NCBI GenBank assembly: GCA_026702755.1
Contig: JAPPBX010000098.1
Coordinates: forward strand, 1-49,352
DNA from: Candidatus Poribacteria bacterium
GTDB lineage: Bacteria > Poribacteria > WGA-4E > WGA-3G
Direction of reading: 5' to 3'
Length of the DNA stretch: 49,352 nt
In this document: piece by piece, positions 41,158 through 48,852 of the stretch
Layout of the letters: every line of letters begins with the position of its first letter
Position numbering within the stretch: position 1 is the stretch's first letter
The notes under the pieces: model-generated
Told to the model about the DNA's origin: nothing
The model's input: the letters and a program-made list of their open reading frames with translations, nothing else
The model's database searches: none
Position numbers and translations under genes: made by a program

Positions 41158-42696
41158 ATGCTCGCAACGGTACTAAGCAGTGCGATGTTGGGAATTGATG
41201 CCTATATAGTGAAAGTCGAGGTAGATGTCGCCGGTGGAATGCCGTACTTCAGCACAGTTGGCTTGCCGGACAGTGCTATCAAAGAGAGTCGGGACCGGGT
41301 TACTGCAGCCATTAAAAACTCCGGTTTCTACTTCCCTCCAACCCGAATCACAGCGAACTTAGCACCTGCTGACATCCGAAAAGCGGGCTCAGCGTTTGAT
41401 CTTCCCATCGCAATCGGCGTTATGGCGGCTACAAATCAAGTAAGCCTGGAAAGTCTTGAGAATACCATGATTCTGGGCGAACTCGCACTCGACGGAAGCA
41501 TCCGCGGTATACCGGGTGGACTCCCTATAGCCATCACTGCAAAAGAGAACAACATTCAAAATCTCATTTTACCTGCTGAAAACGCGAGAGAGGCGGCGAT
41601 TGTTGAAGATGTGAACATCTATCCGGTTGCGAGTTTGTCAGAGGCTGCAGCGTTCCTCAATTCGGAGAAGGAAATAGTACCAGAACCACACACGCTCAAT
41701 ACTGACGAGGACACCGAAGCCTCAGAACCGCTCCTTGATCTACTCGATGTGAAAGGGCAAGAACACGTTAAGCGCGCGATTGAAGTTGCCGCTGCAGGTG
41801 GGCATAATCTTATCATGATCGGACCACCCGGTTCGGGAAAGACCATGATTGCGAAGCGGATCCCATCAATTCTACCGAGACTGTCTATAGACGAATCCTT
41901 AGAAACGACGAAAATCCAAAGCACCATCGGCATTCTCCCAAGTGACACTCCTTTGGTTGTAACGCGTCCATATCGCTCACCACATCATACAATCTCAGAC
42001 GCAGGCTTAATCGGTGGTGGAAAGATGCCGCGCCCCGGTGAGGTGAGTCTTGCACACAATGGCGTGCTCTTTTTAGACGAACTCCCCGAATTCCGACGAA
42101 ACGTTCTTGAAGTCATGCGACAACCGCTTGAGGACCGGCAAGTAACCATCTCCCGGGCATCAGCATCGCTTACTTACCCTGCAAACTTTATGCTCGTTGC
42201 TGCCATGAATCCTTGCCCTTGCGGATTTTTCAGTGACCCAAGTCGGGACTGTAAGTGCTCACCCAACCAGATTCAGAACTATGTTTCCCGTATCTCTGGT
42301 CCACTATTGGACAGAATCGACATCCAGGTGGAAGTCCCAGCGGTGAAACATGCGGAACTCGCCGCCGAGACAACCGGTGAAACCTCGGCACACGTCCAAG
42401 AACGCGTTGAAGCAGCACGTCAAGTCCAACACCAACGCTTCGCTGGAACAACAATACACGCCAATGCAAACATGGAATCGAAGCAGATACGAGAATACTG
42501 CAAAGTTGACGACCAAGCGCAAGATCTGCTTCGGGTTGCGATTAATCAATTAGGGCTGAGCGCGCGTGCCTACGACCGGATTTTGAAGGTGGCGCGCACC
42601 ATTGCAGACTTGGATCGAAACCCGAATATAGAGGCGATGCATGTCTCTGAAGCCATACAATACCGGAGTTTAGATCGCAGTTTCTGGAAAGAGTAA
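41158..42696 (+). CDS. ComM/YifB family AAA+ ATPase (Mg chelatase-like)
   Basis: A 512-residue cytoplasmic ATPase. The N-terminal ChlI-type domain (about 20-140, [36 protein letters not shown]) is followed by the AAA+ module with Walker A GPPGSGKT (about 222-229) and Walker B FLDELPEF (about 308-315), then the C-terminal Mg_chelatase_C region ([19 protein letters not shown]). ComM acts as a branch-migration helicase during natural transformation. The start is ATG 41158 after GGAAGGAAA. In the pre-insertion sequence it would have been followed after 54 nt by the sulfatase gene, now separated from it by the transposon. Confidence 0.93.
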   Translation: MLATVLSSAMLGIDAYIVKVEVDVAGGMPYFSTVGLPDSAIKESRDRVTAAIKNSGFYFPPTRITANLAPADIRKAGSAFDLPIAIGVMAATNQVSLESLENTMILGELALDGSIRGIPGGLPIAITAKENNIQNLILPAENAREAAIVEDVNIYPVASLSEAAAFLNSEKEIVPEPHTLNTDEDTEASEPLLDLLDVKGQEHVKRAIEVAAAGGHNLIMIGPPGSGKTMIAKRIPSILPRLSIDESLETTKIQSTIGILPSDTPLVVTRPYRSPHHTISDAGLIGGGKMPRPGEVSLAHNGVLFLDELPEFRRNVLEVMRQPLEDRQVTISRASASLTYPANFMLVAAMNPCPCGFFSDPSRDCKCSPNQIQNYVSRISGPLLDRIDIQVEVPAVKHAELAAETTGETSAHVQERVEAARQVQHQRFAGTTIHANANMESKQIREYCKVDDQAQDLLRVAINQLGLSARAYDRILKVARTIADLDRNPNIEAMHVSEAIQYRSLDRSFWKE

Positions 42697-42719
42697 TTTT
42701 TTATTCAGATTTTCATGAA

Positions 42720-42727
42720 AAGAACAT
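42720..42727. repeat. Target-site duplication, left copy
   Basis: AAGAACAT directly abuts the left terminal inverted repeat; the same 8 bp abut the right one at 46563-46570. Eight base pairs is the duplication size expected of IS1595-family transposition. Confidence 0.85.
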
Positions 42728-42750
42728 CGCAATAAGTCGTTTTGGGATTG
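42728..42750 (+). repeat. Left terminal inverted repeat
   Basis: 23 bp, perfect inverted match to 46540-46562. A second, imperfect copy of its core (ATTAGTCGTTTTGGACTTG) lies at 42776-42794, which may be an extra transposase binding site at this end only. Confidence 0.85.
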
Positions 42751-42831
42751 GTTAAATCTGGTATAACTTAACGGAATTAGTCGTTTTGGACTTGCAGAAA
42801 GTTCTAAATAGTTTACACGATACTTTTGGAT

Positions 42832-42860
42832 TTGACAAGACAAAAATTATCTGATACAAT
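42832..42860 (+). promoter_or_regulatory. Sigma-70 promoter of the first passenger gene
   Basis: TTGACA (42832-42837), 17 nt and TACAAT (42855-42860), close to ideal. It lies 90 bp before the ATG at 42950. Confidence 0.65.
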
Positions 42861-42949
42861 GTTAACTAAATCAAATCCACTAAAAACGAATTAGTTGTCT
42901 TAACTTGAAATTCAAAATTGAATTCCCATATTAGCAAAGGAGTATAAAA

Positions 42950-43117
42950 ATGCAAGATAGTCCGATCATAGCAGCAGAGAAAGCAAGGATTAAAAGGGAA
43001 GTAGAAAAAGAGATGGTACAAGAGCAGATATTGGTGGTTTTAACTACTATATCTGAACAGTTAGCAGAAATTTTAGAACACTTAAAATCTTCCGAATCAA
43101 CTTCTAATACGAAGTGA
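42950..43117 (+). CDS. Small coiled-coil-like protein, passenger gene
   Basis: A 55-residue protein starting MQDSPIIAAEKARIK and ending SSESTSNTK. It is charged and helical, with Leu/Ile spacing (VVLTTISEQLAEILEHLK) suggestive of a short coiled coil. I know no family. It is preceded by AAAGGAG at good spacing and a strong promoter, so it is probably real despite its size. It is the first gene inside the left end of the transposon. Confidence 0.65.
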   Translation: MQDSPIIAAEKARIKREVEKEMVQEQILVVLTTISEQLAEILEHLKSSESTSNTK

Positions 43118-43148
43118 TACTCTAACACCTCTTTATGCTCTATTATTA

Positions 43149-43183
43149 AGAAAAAACGGCAACACCTGTTCCGGTATTGCCGT
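43149..43183 (-). terminator. Rho-independent terminator of the lipoprotein/barrel pair
   Basis: On the minus strand the stem ACGGCAA/TTGCCGT (43177-43183 with 43156-43162), extended by ACC/GGT, is followed by a T-run (complement of the A-tract 43148-43156). It lies 20 bp after the stop of the minus-strand lipoprotein gene. Confidence 0.75.
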
Positions 43184-43203
43184 CTGATTTATGGTCTGTC
43201 GGG

Positions 43204-43578
43204 TCAAATTTCCTCTGCCCATATTATCCATCCGTCTACATCAAATTCTATATCTTCAATATACAATGTGAAGGTATAGGTTCGTCCTGAACGATACCGA
43301 TTTAGGCTTTTGGGGCTTTCGTAGTCTGTGATAAAGAAAGTTACGTCCCAATAGCCTGTTTCAAGTGAAATACCGCCTCCGTAATCTAAATCAGCACGAT
43401 CAAATAGAACAGTTGCTTTAATTCTAATCTTCTCATTTTCATAGAGGTCTCCACCATTTATCGCGTCATTCACAACTTCTGACATACTGACTTCTTCTAT
43501 AGGCGAGAATGGGTTATCTGCACCACACCCAACCAAGAGTATGATGCATAAAGTCAGATAAAACTGAAAGTATTTCAT
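43204..43578 (-). CDS. Small lipoprotein, passenger gene
   Basis: A 124-residue predicted lipoprotein with lipobox LVGC (Cys at about residue 18) and a beta-rich remainder (KIRIKATVLFDRADLDYGGGISLETGYWDVTFFIT, TYTFTLYIEDIEF) that could be an OB-like barrel. There is no family I can name. It begins 9 nt after the beta-barrel gene on the same strand and ends at a terminator, so the two form an operon in the transposon. AAAGAGGAA lies before the ATG. Confidence 0.75.
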   Translation of the reverse strand: MKYFQFYLTLCIILLVGCGADNPFSPIEEVSMSEVVNDAINGGDLYENEKIRIKATVLFDRADLDYGGGISLETGYWDVTFFITDYESPKSLNRYRSGRTYTFTLYIEDIEFDVDGWIIWAEEI

Positions 43579-43587
43579 AATTCCTCT

Positions 43588-44112
43588 TTACTGGTAAGAT
43601 TTTAGCGAGCCAAATCCAAATGAGACACCAAATTGTGCAGATATTGAGTCTCTCGACGGGAAATAGTCGGTTTGAGCAAAGAAAGCAAGTGCGTAATCCG
43701 CATGATAAGCATAACCTATATGTGTTATCGCAGATATACCTGTTCCAAAACCACCAGAGTATGCCGGACCAATTCCCCATTGGAGAAGTGCCTCTTTTGA
43801 AAGATAATATCCTGAAGTGATAAAACCTGATAATGCTATATCTTCGGATTTGAAATCATAATTTAGTGTGCCAAGTATGCCAAGACTATTAAAGTGTGCC
43901 AATCGCCCACCACTACGACTGTGTTCTAAATATGTGTGATAGAAGCCGTTAATACCAACGAATAATCTATCTGTGCTGTCGTCTATATCATAAATCCCAC
44001 CATGGAAACCAACAAAATCAAATTCATTCCATAAATGTGATACACCTTCATTTGCATGTGTATCACTAACCACCTGATATGTTAAGTATAGAACTAATAA
44101 AATCTTTCGCAT
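43588..44112 (-). CDS. Predicted outer-membrane beta-barrel protein, passenger gene
   Basis: A 174-residue protein with a signal peptide (MRKILLVLYLTYQVVSDTHA) and alternating amphipathic strands rich in Gly/Tyr/Phe (FVGFHGGIYDI, LFVGINGFYHTYL, SLGILGTLNYDF, ISAQFGVSFGFGSL), consistent with a small eight-stranded barrel. No family recognised. The ATG follows GGAGAGAGG. It is first in a two-gene operon with the lipoprotein. Envelope proteins are unusual cargo for this type of element; they could alter surface properties or phage sensitivity. Confidence 0.75.
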   Translation of the reverse strand: MRKILLVLYLTYQVVSDTHANEGVSHLWNEFDFVGFHGGIYDIDDSTDRLFVGINGFYHTYLEHSRSGGRLAHFNSLGILGTLNYDFKSEDIALSGFITSGYYLSKEALLQWGIGPAYSGGFGTGISAITHIGYAYHADYALAFFAQTDYFPSRDSISAQFGVSFGFGSLKSYQ

Positions 44113-44169
44113 TATCCTCTCTCCTCTGGTAATCCTTAATTAAGTCAAATATGCTACACCACTAAACCC

Positions 44170-44279
44170 GGATACCCGATTCTTAAAAAGAGAGAGGGTA
44201 TCCCCGGCGACCAAACCGCAATATCCAATTTACATTAGATATGGGATACCCATAGTCCTATAGATATTGCAGTTTGGTC
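44170..44279. repeat. Nested inverted repeats upstream of the barrel gene
   Basis: GACCAAACCGCAATATC (44209-44225) pairs with GATATTGCAGTTTGGTC (44263-44279) with one mismatch. Nearby GGATACCC (44170-44177) pairs with GGGTATCC (44196-44203). They lie in the divergent region between the barrel gene and the 44561 gene, so they may be regulatory or a remnant of a smaller element. Confidence 0.5.
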
Positions 44280-44408
44280 ATGAGACAGATTTTACAGGAA
44301 GATTAGAAAAAAGGAAAGAAAAAACTTGACAATGCGATTCTGCTATTCTGATTAATTCCAAACAAAAATATTTTTAACTTGAAAAAAAGAGAAATATTAA
44401 ACCCTTCT

Positions 44409-44472
44409 TTATATTTTACGTCCAAATTGTATAAGATACAGATTTGTTACACAATTTGGACGTAAAATATAA
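44409..44472. repeat. Perfect 22-bp inverted repeat
   Basis: TTATATTTTACGTCCAAATT... (44409-44430) is the exact reverse complement of 44451-44472, spaced by 20 bp. It ends 2 bp before the -35 box of the promoter at 44475. This could be an operator, a terminator-like barrier, or the paired ends of a small element. Confidence 0.7.
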
Positions 44473-44474
44473 AA

Positions 44475-44503
44475 TTGACAAAAAAATACATTTTTGGTAT
44501 CGT
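44475..44503 (+). promoter_or_regulatory. Sigma-70 promoter next to the 22-bp palindrome
   Basis: Consensus TTGACA (44475-44480), 17 nt and TATCGT (44498-44503). It drives the gene at 44561. Confidence 0.55.
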
Positions 44504-44560
44504 TTGGTACAGTGAGCGTTTAAACGTTCCATTTTGAATAATAGAAAGGAGTGTTAAATC

Positions 44561-44848
44561 GTGAATGAAAATTTGGATTTCTCCGAAAAGCAGAAGGAAT
44601 TTTTAAGAGGTTTGCTCACAGAAACTTTTTCACCTCTTGAAAGGAGTGTGAATACAGCACTCTATCGTTATGAACTTGTATCCGAGCATGTATTAAATCT
44701 TGAGCGTGTTATCAATGAGGCAATTAAAAGTATTGAGGATAACCTTCCAGCAACAAAGGAGGGCAAGAAACAGAAGTTGGTTTCAAATAAGACTCGTGCA
44801 GTAGCACGAGAGAGTCGTGAGAGATTACAGATTTCTGTTCAAGCATAG
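44561..44848 (+). CDS. Helical protein of unknown function, passenger gene
   Basis: A 95-residue protein, mostly helical and charged (LDFSEKQKEFLRGLLTETFSPLERSVNTALYRYELVSEHVLNLERVINEAIKSIEDNLPATKEGKKQKL). No family recognised. It has a GTG start 7 nt after AAAGGAG, its own promoter with a 22-bp palindrome upstream, and a strong terminator after it (44867-44907). Such isolated, self-contained layout suggests a regulated protein, possibly one that acts on the palindrome, but that is a guess. Confidence 0.68.
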   Translation: MNENLDFSEKQKEFLRGLLTETFSPLERSVNTALYRYELVSEHVLNLERVINEAIKSIEDNLPATKEGKKQKLVSNKTRAVARESRERLQISVQA

Positions 44849-44866
44849 GTGCTTTATTGATCTAAT

Positions 44867-44910
44867 GAAAGCCATTGACTGTTTCAGTCAGTGGCTTTCG
44901 TCTTTTTTAG
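44867..44910 (+). terminator. Rho-independent terminator after the 44561 gene
   Basis: GAAAGCCATTGACT (44867-44880) pairs with AGTCAGTGGCTTTC (44886-44899), with one mismatch, and is followed by the T-run in GTCTTTTTTAG (44900-44910). The run overlaps the 3' end of the minus-strand transposase gene. Confidence 0.8.
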
Positions 44911-45806
44911 ACTTTCATACTTCCATTGACAAACTTCGTCCAAATACAATCAAGGTTTCGGGAGTTATAGACATAACAACGTTCAGCGACATAAAGTGGG
45001 GTATACTCAACACTGTACCAATGGTGAGATCCATGATACGCCTTTTTCAGTAAATTCCAAAATCCCTCTATTGTATTCGTATGCTTATCACCATCAACGT
45101 ATTGCTCTTGGTGATTTATGATATGGTGCTTAAGTTGGCTGCCAAGTGTTTTATAGCCACGGTATTCGTCTGTCATAAGTTCCGATTCCTTGACGTTCAC
45201 AACTCTGCGTATGAATTCAAGGATAGCACGTCCTGTTAATCCTTTCGCAACTTCAGCAACGACTTGACCGCCTCGCTCTACCGCACCAATCACAGCGGTT
45301 TTATCCGTTCCACGCCCCCGCTTGGCTGGCACTCTATCCTCTGTCTTGTTCTCTTTGCGAGGTTTACCACCTATGTAGGTTTCGTCTGCTTCTATGATAC
45401 CTTGTAGCAGTATAGAACTGGTCTTATTCGCCATTTCTGCTCGTATGCGTGTCTGAAGATACCACGAAGCCTTCTGCTTCAGGTCTAAATCACGTGAGAG
45501 TTGATAACTGGACAGGCTTTTCTTCGCATTGACGATAAGCGATATGGCAAGAAACCACTTCTGAAGCGGTATCTTTGTGCCGTGAAATACTGTGCCACAG
45601 GTTACTTTGAATGAAGCACTACAATCATGGCAATTCCAGCGTCCTACACGCCCTTCACCTTCTTCTTTCTTACGAACCACGTCTTTACTCTCACAATGGG
45701 GACAAACAGCCGTTCCACGCCAACGTATCCGTTCCAAATGCTCTATGCACGCCTCTTGGTCAGGGAAGCGTGCCATGACTTCTATGAGATTCATAAAAAA
45801 AGACAC
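44907..45806 (-). CDS. IS1595-family (ISXO2-like) transposase
   Basis: A 299-residue DDE transposase. The N-terminal zinc ribbon has C35, C38, C59 and C62. The catalytic domain has D141 (EADETYIGGK), D213 (MTDEYRGY) and E247 (HTNTIEGFW). It would cut and join the 23-bp ends at 42728 and 46562, making the 8-bp duplication seen there. The start is uncertain: GTG 45806, next to GGAGAG, or ATG 45794 (MNLIEVMARF, the usual family start). It has its own promoter 130 bp upstream with a hairpin in the leader. The frame is complete, so the element may be active. Confidence 0.92.
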   Translation of the reverse strand: MSFFMNLIEVMARFPDQEACIEHLERIRWRGTAVCPHCESKDVVRKKEEGEGRVGRWNCHDCSASFKVTCGTVFHGTKIPLQKWFLAISLIVNAKKSLSSYQLSRDLDLKQKASWYLQTRIRAEMANKTSSILLQGIIEADETYIGGKPRKENKTEDRVPAKRGRGTDKTAVIGAVERGGQVVAEVAKGLTGRAILEFIRRVVNVKESELMTDEYRGYKTLGSQLKHHIINHQEQYVDGDKHTNTIEGFWNLLKKAYHGSHHWYSVEYTPLYVAERCYVYNSRNLDCIWTKFVNGSMKV

Positions 45807-45900
45807 CTCTCCATAAAAAAGAGTTGCCTTCTTCTTATATCTTTTGATATAATATAGTTAACACTACTACAGAAAAAAGCAACTCATTTTTCTGTGTGAT

Positions 45901-45924
45901 ATAGGGAGGTTGCACCCTCCCTAT
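45901..45924. promoter_or_regulatory. Leader hairpin of the transposase transcript
   Basis: ATAGGGAGG (45901-45909) pairs with CCTCCCTAT (45916-45924). It lies immediately after the minus-strand promoter, about 100 nt before the transposase start, where it could hold back transcription or protect the leader. Confidence 0.5.
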
Positions 45925-45936
45925 TAACTTACCTAT

Positions 45937-45966
45937 ATTATACCATTTTTTAGTCAATTAAGTCAA
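45937..45966 (-). promoter_or_regulatory. Transposase promoter
   Basis: On the minus strand TTGACT (45966-45961), 18 nt and a perfect TATAAT (45942-45937). It reads into the leader hairpin and the transposase gene. Confidence 0.6.
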
Positions 45967-46055
45967 GCAAAAAAGTGCAAAAAACATAGTAAATACAAGG
46001 GGTTATGGCACTTTTTTGGAAATAAATATCAAGATAGATAAGGGGTGATAAAGCA

Positions 46056-46442
46056 ATGGAAAAACCACGAAAAATAAAAGAACTGGGTATAAATACTAAG
46101 GATTTGGAATCTATCAAAATCAGTTCGGAAACAAAGAAGTTATGGAAAAACACACAAGAAGCGGGAATCCGTTTTGAAATAGAAGATAGAAATAGTATGC
46201 ACCTCAAAACAGATTTTGATAATATGCACATTTCTAACACAACATACGCTGAAGTCCAAAAAACAAAAATCTACTTTGAATCTTGTATAAAAAAGTCTAA
46301 AAATGAGTTGATTAAACTTGTCCTTTTCCGAACACGGCTTGAAGAACTACTGCATATTTTAGAATCGTCTGAAATTGACGAAACTAATTCTGACCTTATT
46401 GACCAATGTATAAAAACTATCTCAGAAAAATATCAAGATTAA
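46056..46442 (+). CDS. Protein of unknown function, passenger gene
   Basis: A 128-residue hydrophilic, helical protein (KELGINTKDLESIKISSETKKLWKNT, NELIKLVLFRTRLEELLHILESS). No family, no signal peptide and no membrane segment. The ATG follows AAGGGGTGA with moderate spacing. It is the last gene before the right end of the transposon, 98 nt from the terminal repeat. Base composition is AT-rich like the rest of the element. Confidence 0.66.
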   Translation: MEKPRKIKELGINTKDLESIKISSETKKLWKNTQEAGIRFEIEDRNSMHLKTDFDNMHISNTTYAEVQKTKIYFESCIKKSKNELIKLVLFRTRLEELLHILESSEIDETNSDLIDQCIKTISEKYQD

Positions 46443-46539
46443 ATTAACAACCCCAAAAATAAACCAATTTTCAACATTCTAAAACAAGAAAAACCCCACT
46501 GAATACATGGGTTTAAAGCGGATTTCCAAAATTATTTTT

Positions 46540-46562
46540 CAATCCCAAAACGACTTATTGCG
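46540..46562 (-). repeat. Right terminal inverted repeat
   Basis: Exact inverted copy of 42728-42750. It is followed directly by the right target copy AAGAACAT (46563-46570). A gene caller extending the sulfatase frame upstream would translate across it, so the first 29 residues of that longer frame are not real. Confidence 0.85.
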
Positions 46563-46570
46563 AAGAACAT
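46563..46570. repeat. Target-site duplication, right copy
   Basis: AAGAACAT, identical to 42720-42727. Confidence 0.85.
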
Positions 46571-46593
46571 TATACAACGAAAAAAGCGGAAAA

Positions 46594-47946
46594 ATGCAAC
46601 CTAATTTCATTATCTTTCTAACGGACGACCAAGGATACGGCGACCTGTCCTGCATGGGGGCAACCGACTTCAAAACGCCACATCTCGACAGAATGGCAGC
46701 TGAGGGTGCCCGCTTCACAGATTGGTACTCGAATTCACCCGTCTGCTCCCCATCGCGCGCATCCCTATTGACAGGACGATATCCATGTCACGCTGGAGTC
46801 CGCTCCATTTTAGCAGGACACCGAACGGCTACAGGACTACCGCCATCTGTTCCTTCACTCGCAACCGCACTCAAGGAACGCGGCTACTACACAGCAATGT
46901 CCGGGAAATGGCATTTAGGACTCGCCGAGGGCTCACGTCCGGAACACCACGGGTTCGACGATTGGTTCGGCTTCATGGCAGGGTGCATTGACTTCTTCTC
47001 ACATATCTTCTACTGGGCTTTAGGACAGCATGGCATCGACCAAACACACGACCTCTGGGAAAACGGTGAAGAGATATACCGAAACGGTGAATATTTTACG
47101 GAGCTCATCACTGAATACGCCATCCGATATATCCGAAAGTCGGTTGAACTCGGCAAACCTTTTTTCCTCTACGTCCCTTACAACGCACCGCACTATCCGA
47201 TGCACGCACCGCAAAAATACGTGGACCGGTTCCCGGATTTGCCGTGGGACAGACAAATTATGGCGGCGATGCTCAGTGCAGTTGACGATAGTGTCGGCGA
47301 AATTTTCGCCGAATTAGAACGACTCGGACTCGCAGAAAACACCTTCTCCTATTTCCAGAGTGACAACGGTCCCTCACGCGAAACTCGAAATTGGTTAGAC
47401 GGCACGCAAGACCCTTACTACGGCGGCACCGCCGGTAAACTGAAAGGACATAAATTCAGTCTCTACGAAGGTGGTATCCGTTCACCCGGAATTATGAATT
47501 GGCCCCAGCGAATCCCTGCGGGTCAGGTAATCGATGAAGTCGGCGCAGCAATGGATGTATTCCCGACTTTCCTCGCCGCAGCAGGCGGAGATCCTTCCGA
47601 GTACGAACTTGACGGACTCGATGTTCTACCGATGGTGACAAATGGTGAATCTACACCGCACAGCAAAATCTATTGGGAGATGGGCAAGCAAACTGCCGTG
47701 CGTCGTGGCAATTGGAAATTGGTGCTCAACGGTCAATTGGTAGAAGGGGCACCTCCCGAAGACGATGTGCATCTGGCGGATCTCGAAACCGATATGGGTG
47801 AAACGAGAAATCTGAAAGACGATCACCCGGAACTTACCACCGAACTCACAGAATCAGCACAGGCATGGCGCGAAGGCATTGAAACGCATTGGGAAACCAA
47901 ATGGGTCAATCCGAACGGGACAACCGGTTACGTCAAGGAGTCATAG
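46594..47946 (+). CDS. Type I sulfatase (arylsulfatase family)
   Basis: A 450-residue hydrolase of sulfate esters. The active-site signature C51-S-P-S-R (with the following A-S-L-L-T-G-R) is complete; Cys51 must be turned into formylglycine by an FGE. Metal-binding D11 and D12 (FLTDDQGYGDLS), KWHLG (about 108-112) and the DNG motif (SDNGPS) are present. No signal peptide is seen, so it may act on imported substrate. Start ATG 46594, because the longer frame to 46507 runs over the transposon end. The methyltransferase follows after 1 nt. In sponge- or algae-associated bacteria such enzymes strip sulfated glycans. Confidence 0.92.
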   Translation: MQPNFIIFLTDDQGYGDLSCMGATDFKTPHLDRMAAEGARFTDWYSNSPVCSPSRASLLTGRYPCHAGVRSILAGHRTATGLPPSVPSLATALKERGYYTAMSGKWHLGLAEGSRPEHHGFDDWFGFMAGCIDFFSHIFYWALGQHGIDQTHDLWENGEEIYRNGEYFTELITEYAIRYIRKSVELGKPFFLYVPYNAPHYPMHAPQKYVDRFPDLPWDRQIMAAMLSAVDDSVGEIFAELERLGLAENTFSYFQSDNGPSRETRNWLDGTQDPYYGGTAGKLKGHKFSLYEGGIRSPGIMNWPQRIPAGQVIDEVGAAMDVFPTFLAAAGGDPSEYELDGLDVLPMVTNGESTPHSKIYWEMGKQTAVRRGNWKLVLNGQLVEGAPPEDDVHLADLETDMGETRNLKDDHPELTTELTESAQAWREGIETHWETKWVNPNGTTGYVKES

Positions 47947-47947
47947 A

Positions 47948-48691
47948 GTGCTAACTGACAGCCAAGATGCCTACGGGCACCTCCTTTCTGATTATCATAA
48001 TGGTCGAGAAAACGTCGAAATTGTGGAGAGAGAAGATAGATTTATCGATACAAGTCGTCTGGGACCTCTTAACTATTTCGCTGAATATGCGGATTGGGCT
48101 GAGCATCAAAAACTCGCTATAGCGGATGCCACCGGACGCGTTTTAGATATTGGCTGTGGTGTAGGACGGCACTGCCTCTATTTACAAGAACAGGGGCATG
48201 ATGTTTTAGGAACGGACATCTCACCATTAGCCATTCAGACCTGTAAAAGTCGTGGACTCAAAAATGCTCTTATCAGCCCAATCACGCAGTTAAGTTCCAA
48301 GATGGGGACATTTGACACAATTCTCATGATGGGACATAATTTCGGACTCGTTGGAAACTATAAAAGAGCAAAGTGGTTATTGAAACGTTTCGCGGCTATG
48401 ACAACAGATACCGCGAAAATTATCGCCGAAACAATGGATCCATATCAAACGACGGAACCGGTTCATTTAGCCTATCATCAATTTAACCGGGATCGGGGAC
48501 GCATGAGTGGACAACTGCGCCTGCGAATCCGTTACCGGCAATATACCACGCCGTGGTTTGATTATCTGTTTGTTTCAAAAGCCGAGATAGAGGACATCCT
48601 TGATGACACAAAGTGGCAGGTTGAACGCTATATAGACGCAGCCAATACACCGACTTATGTTGCAATTCTATCCAAACGTATGCATTCTTGA
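47948..48691 (+). CDS. SAM-dependent methyltransferase (class I)
   Basis: A 247-residue protein with a class I SAM-binding fold: GRVLDIGCGVGRHCLYLQEQGHDVLGTDIS (motif I and the acidic end of strand 2) and FDTILMMGHNFGLVGN (motif post-II). Substrate unknown. GTG 47948 lies 7 nt after AAGGAG and 1 nt after the sulfatase stop, so the two genes are co-translated. A longer frame to 47879 would overlap the sulfatase and lacks a site. Confidence 0.87.
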   Translation: MLTDSQDAYGHLLSDYHNGRENVEIVEREDRFIDTSRLGPLNYFAEYADWAEHQKLAIADATGRVLDIGCGVGRHCLYLQEQGHDVLGTDISPLAIQTCKSRGLKNALISPITQLSSKMGTFDTILMMGHNFGLVGNYKRAKWLLKRFAAMTTDTAKIIAETMDPYQTTEPVHLAYHQFNRDRGRMSGQLRLRIRYRQYTTPWFDYLFVSKAEIEDILDDTKWQVERYIDAANTPTYVAILSKRMHS

Positions 48692-48852
48692 TTTTAATTA
48701 TCTTAGTCGGCGTGCTGTTGGTAAAGGCGTTGCTTAGTGTGTTTTTGCTTGGGGTGTTTCTGCGTATTTCTGCGGATTTCCGCAAGGAACCTTGCCCGTT
48801 ATTAAACCTCTGTTAGTGAAATCGGGATCCTCGCTGAAAAACGAGATATGCC

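Larger units (their letters stand above)
42728..46562. mobile_element. 3,835-bp IS1595-type transposon with passenger genes
   Basis: Bounded by perfect 23-bp terminal inverted repeats (42728-42750 and 46540-46562; outer end CGCAATAAGTCGTTTTGG) and flanked by the 8-bp direct repeat AAGAACAT. It encodes an IS1595-like transposase plus five other proteins, all in AT-rich sequence unlike the neighbours. It separates comM from the sulfatase gene; removing it with one target copy leaves a 54-nt gap between them. The intact ends, intact transposase frame and perfect target duplication point to recent insertion. It is much longer than a simple IS of this family. Confidence 0.88.

Noticed and set aside
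46507-46593. Upstream extension of the sulfatase reading frame by 29 residues
   Set aside because: That stretch is transposon end and target duplication; the conserved family start MQPNFIIFLTDDQ begins at 46594.
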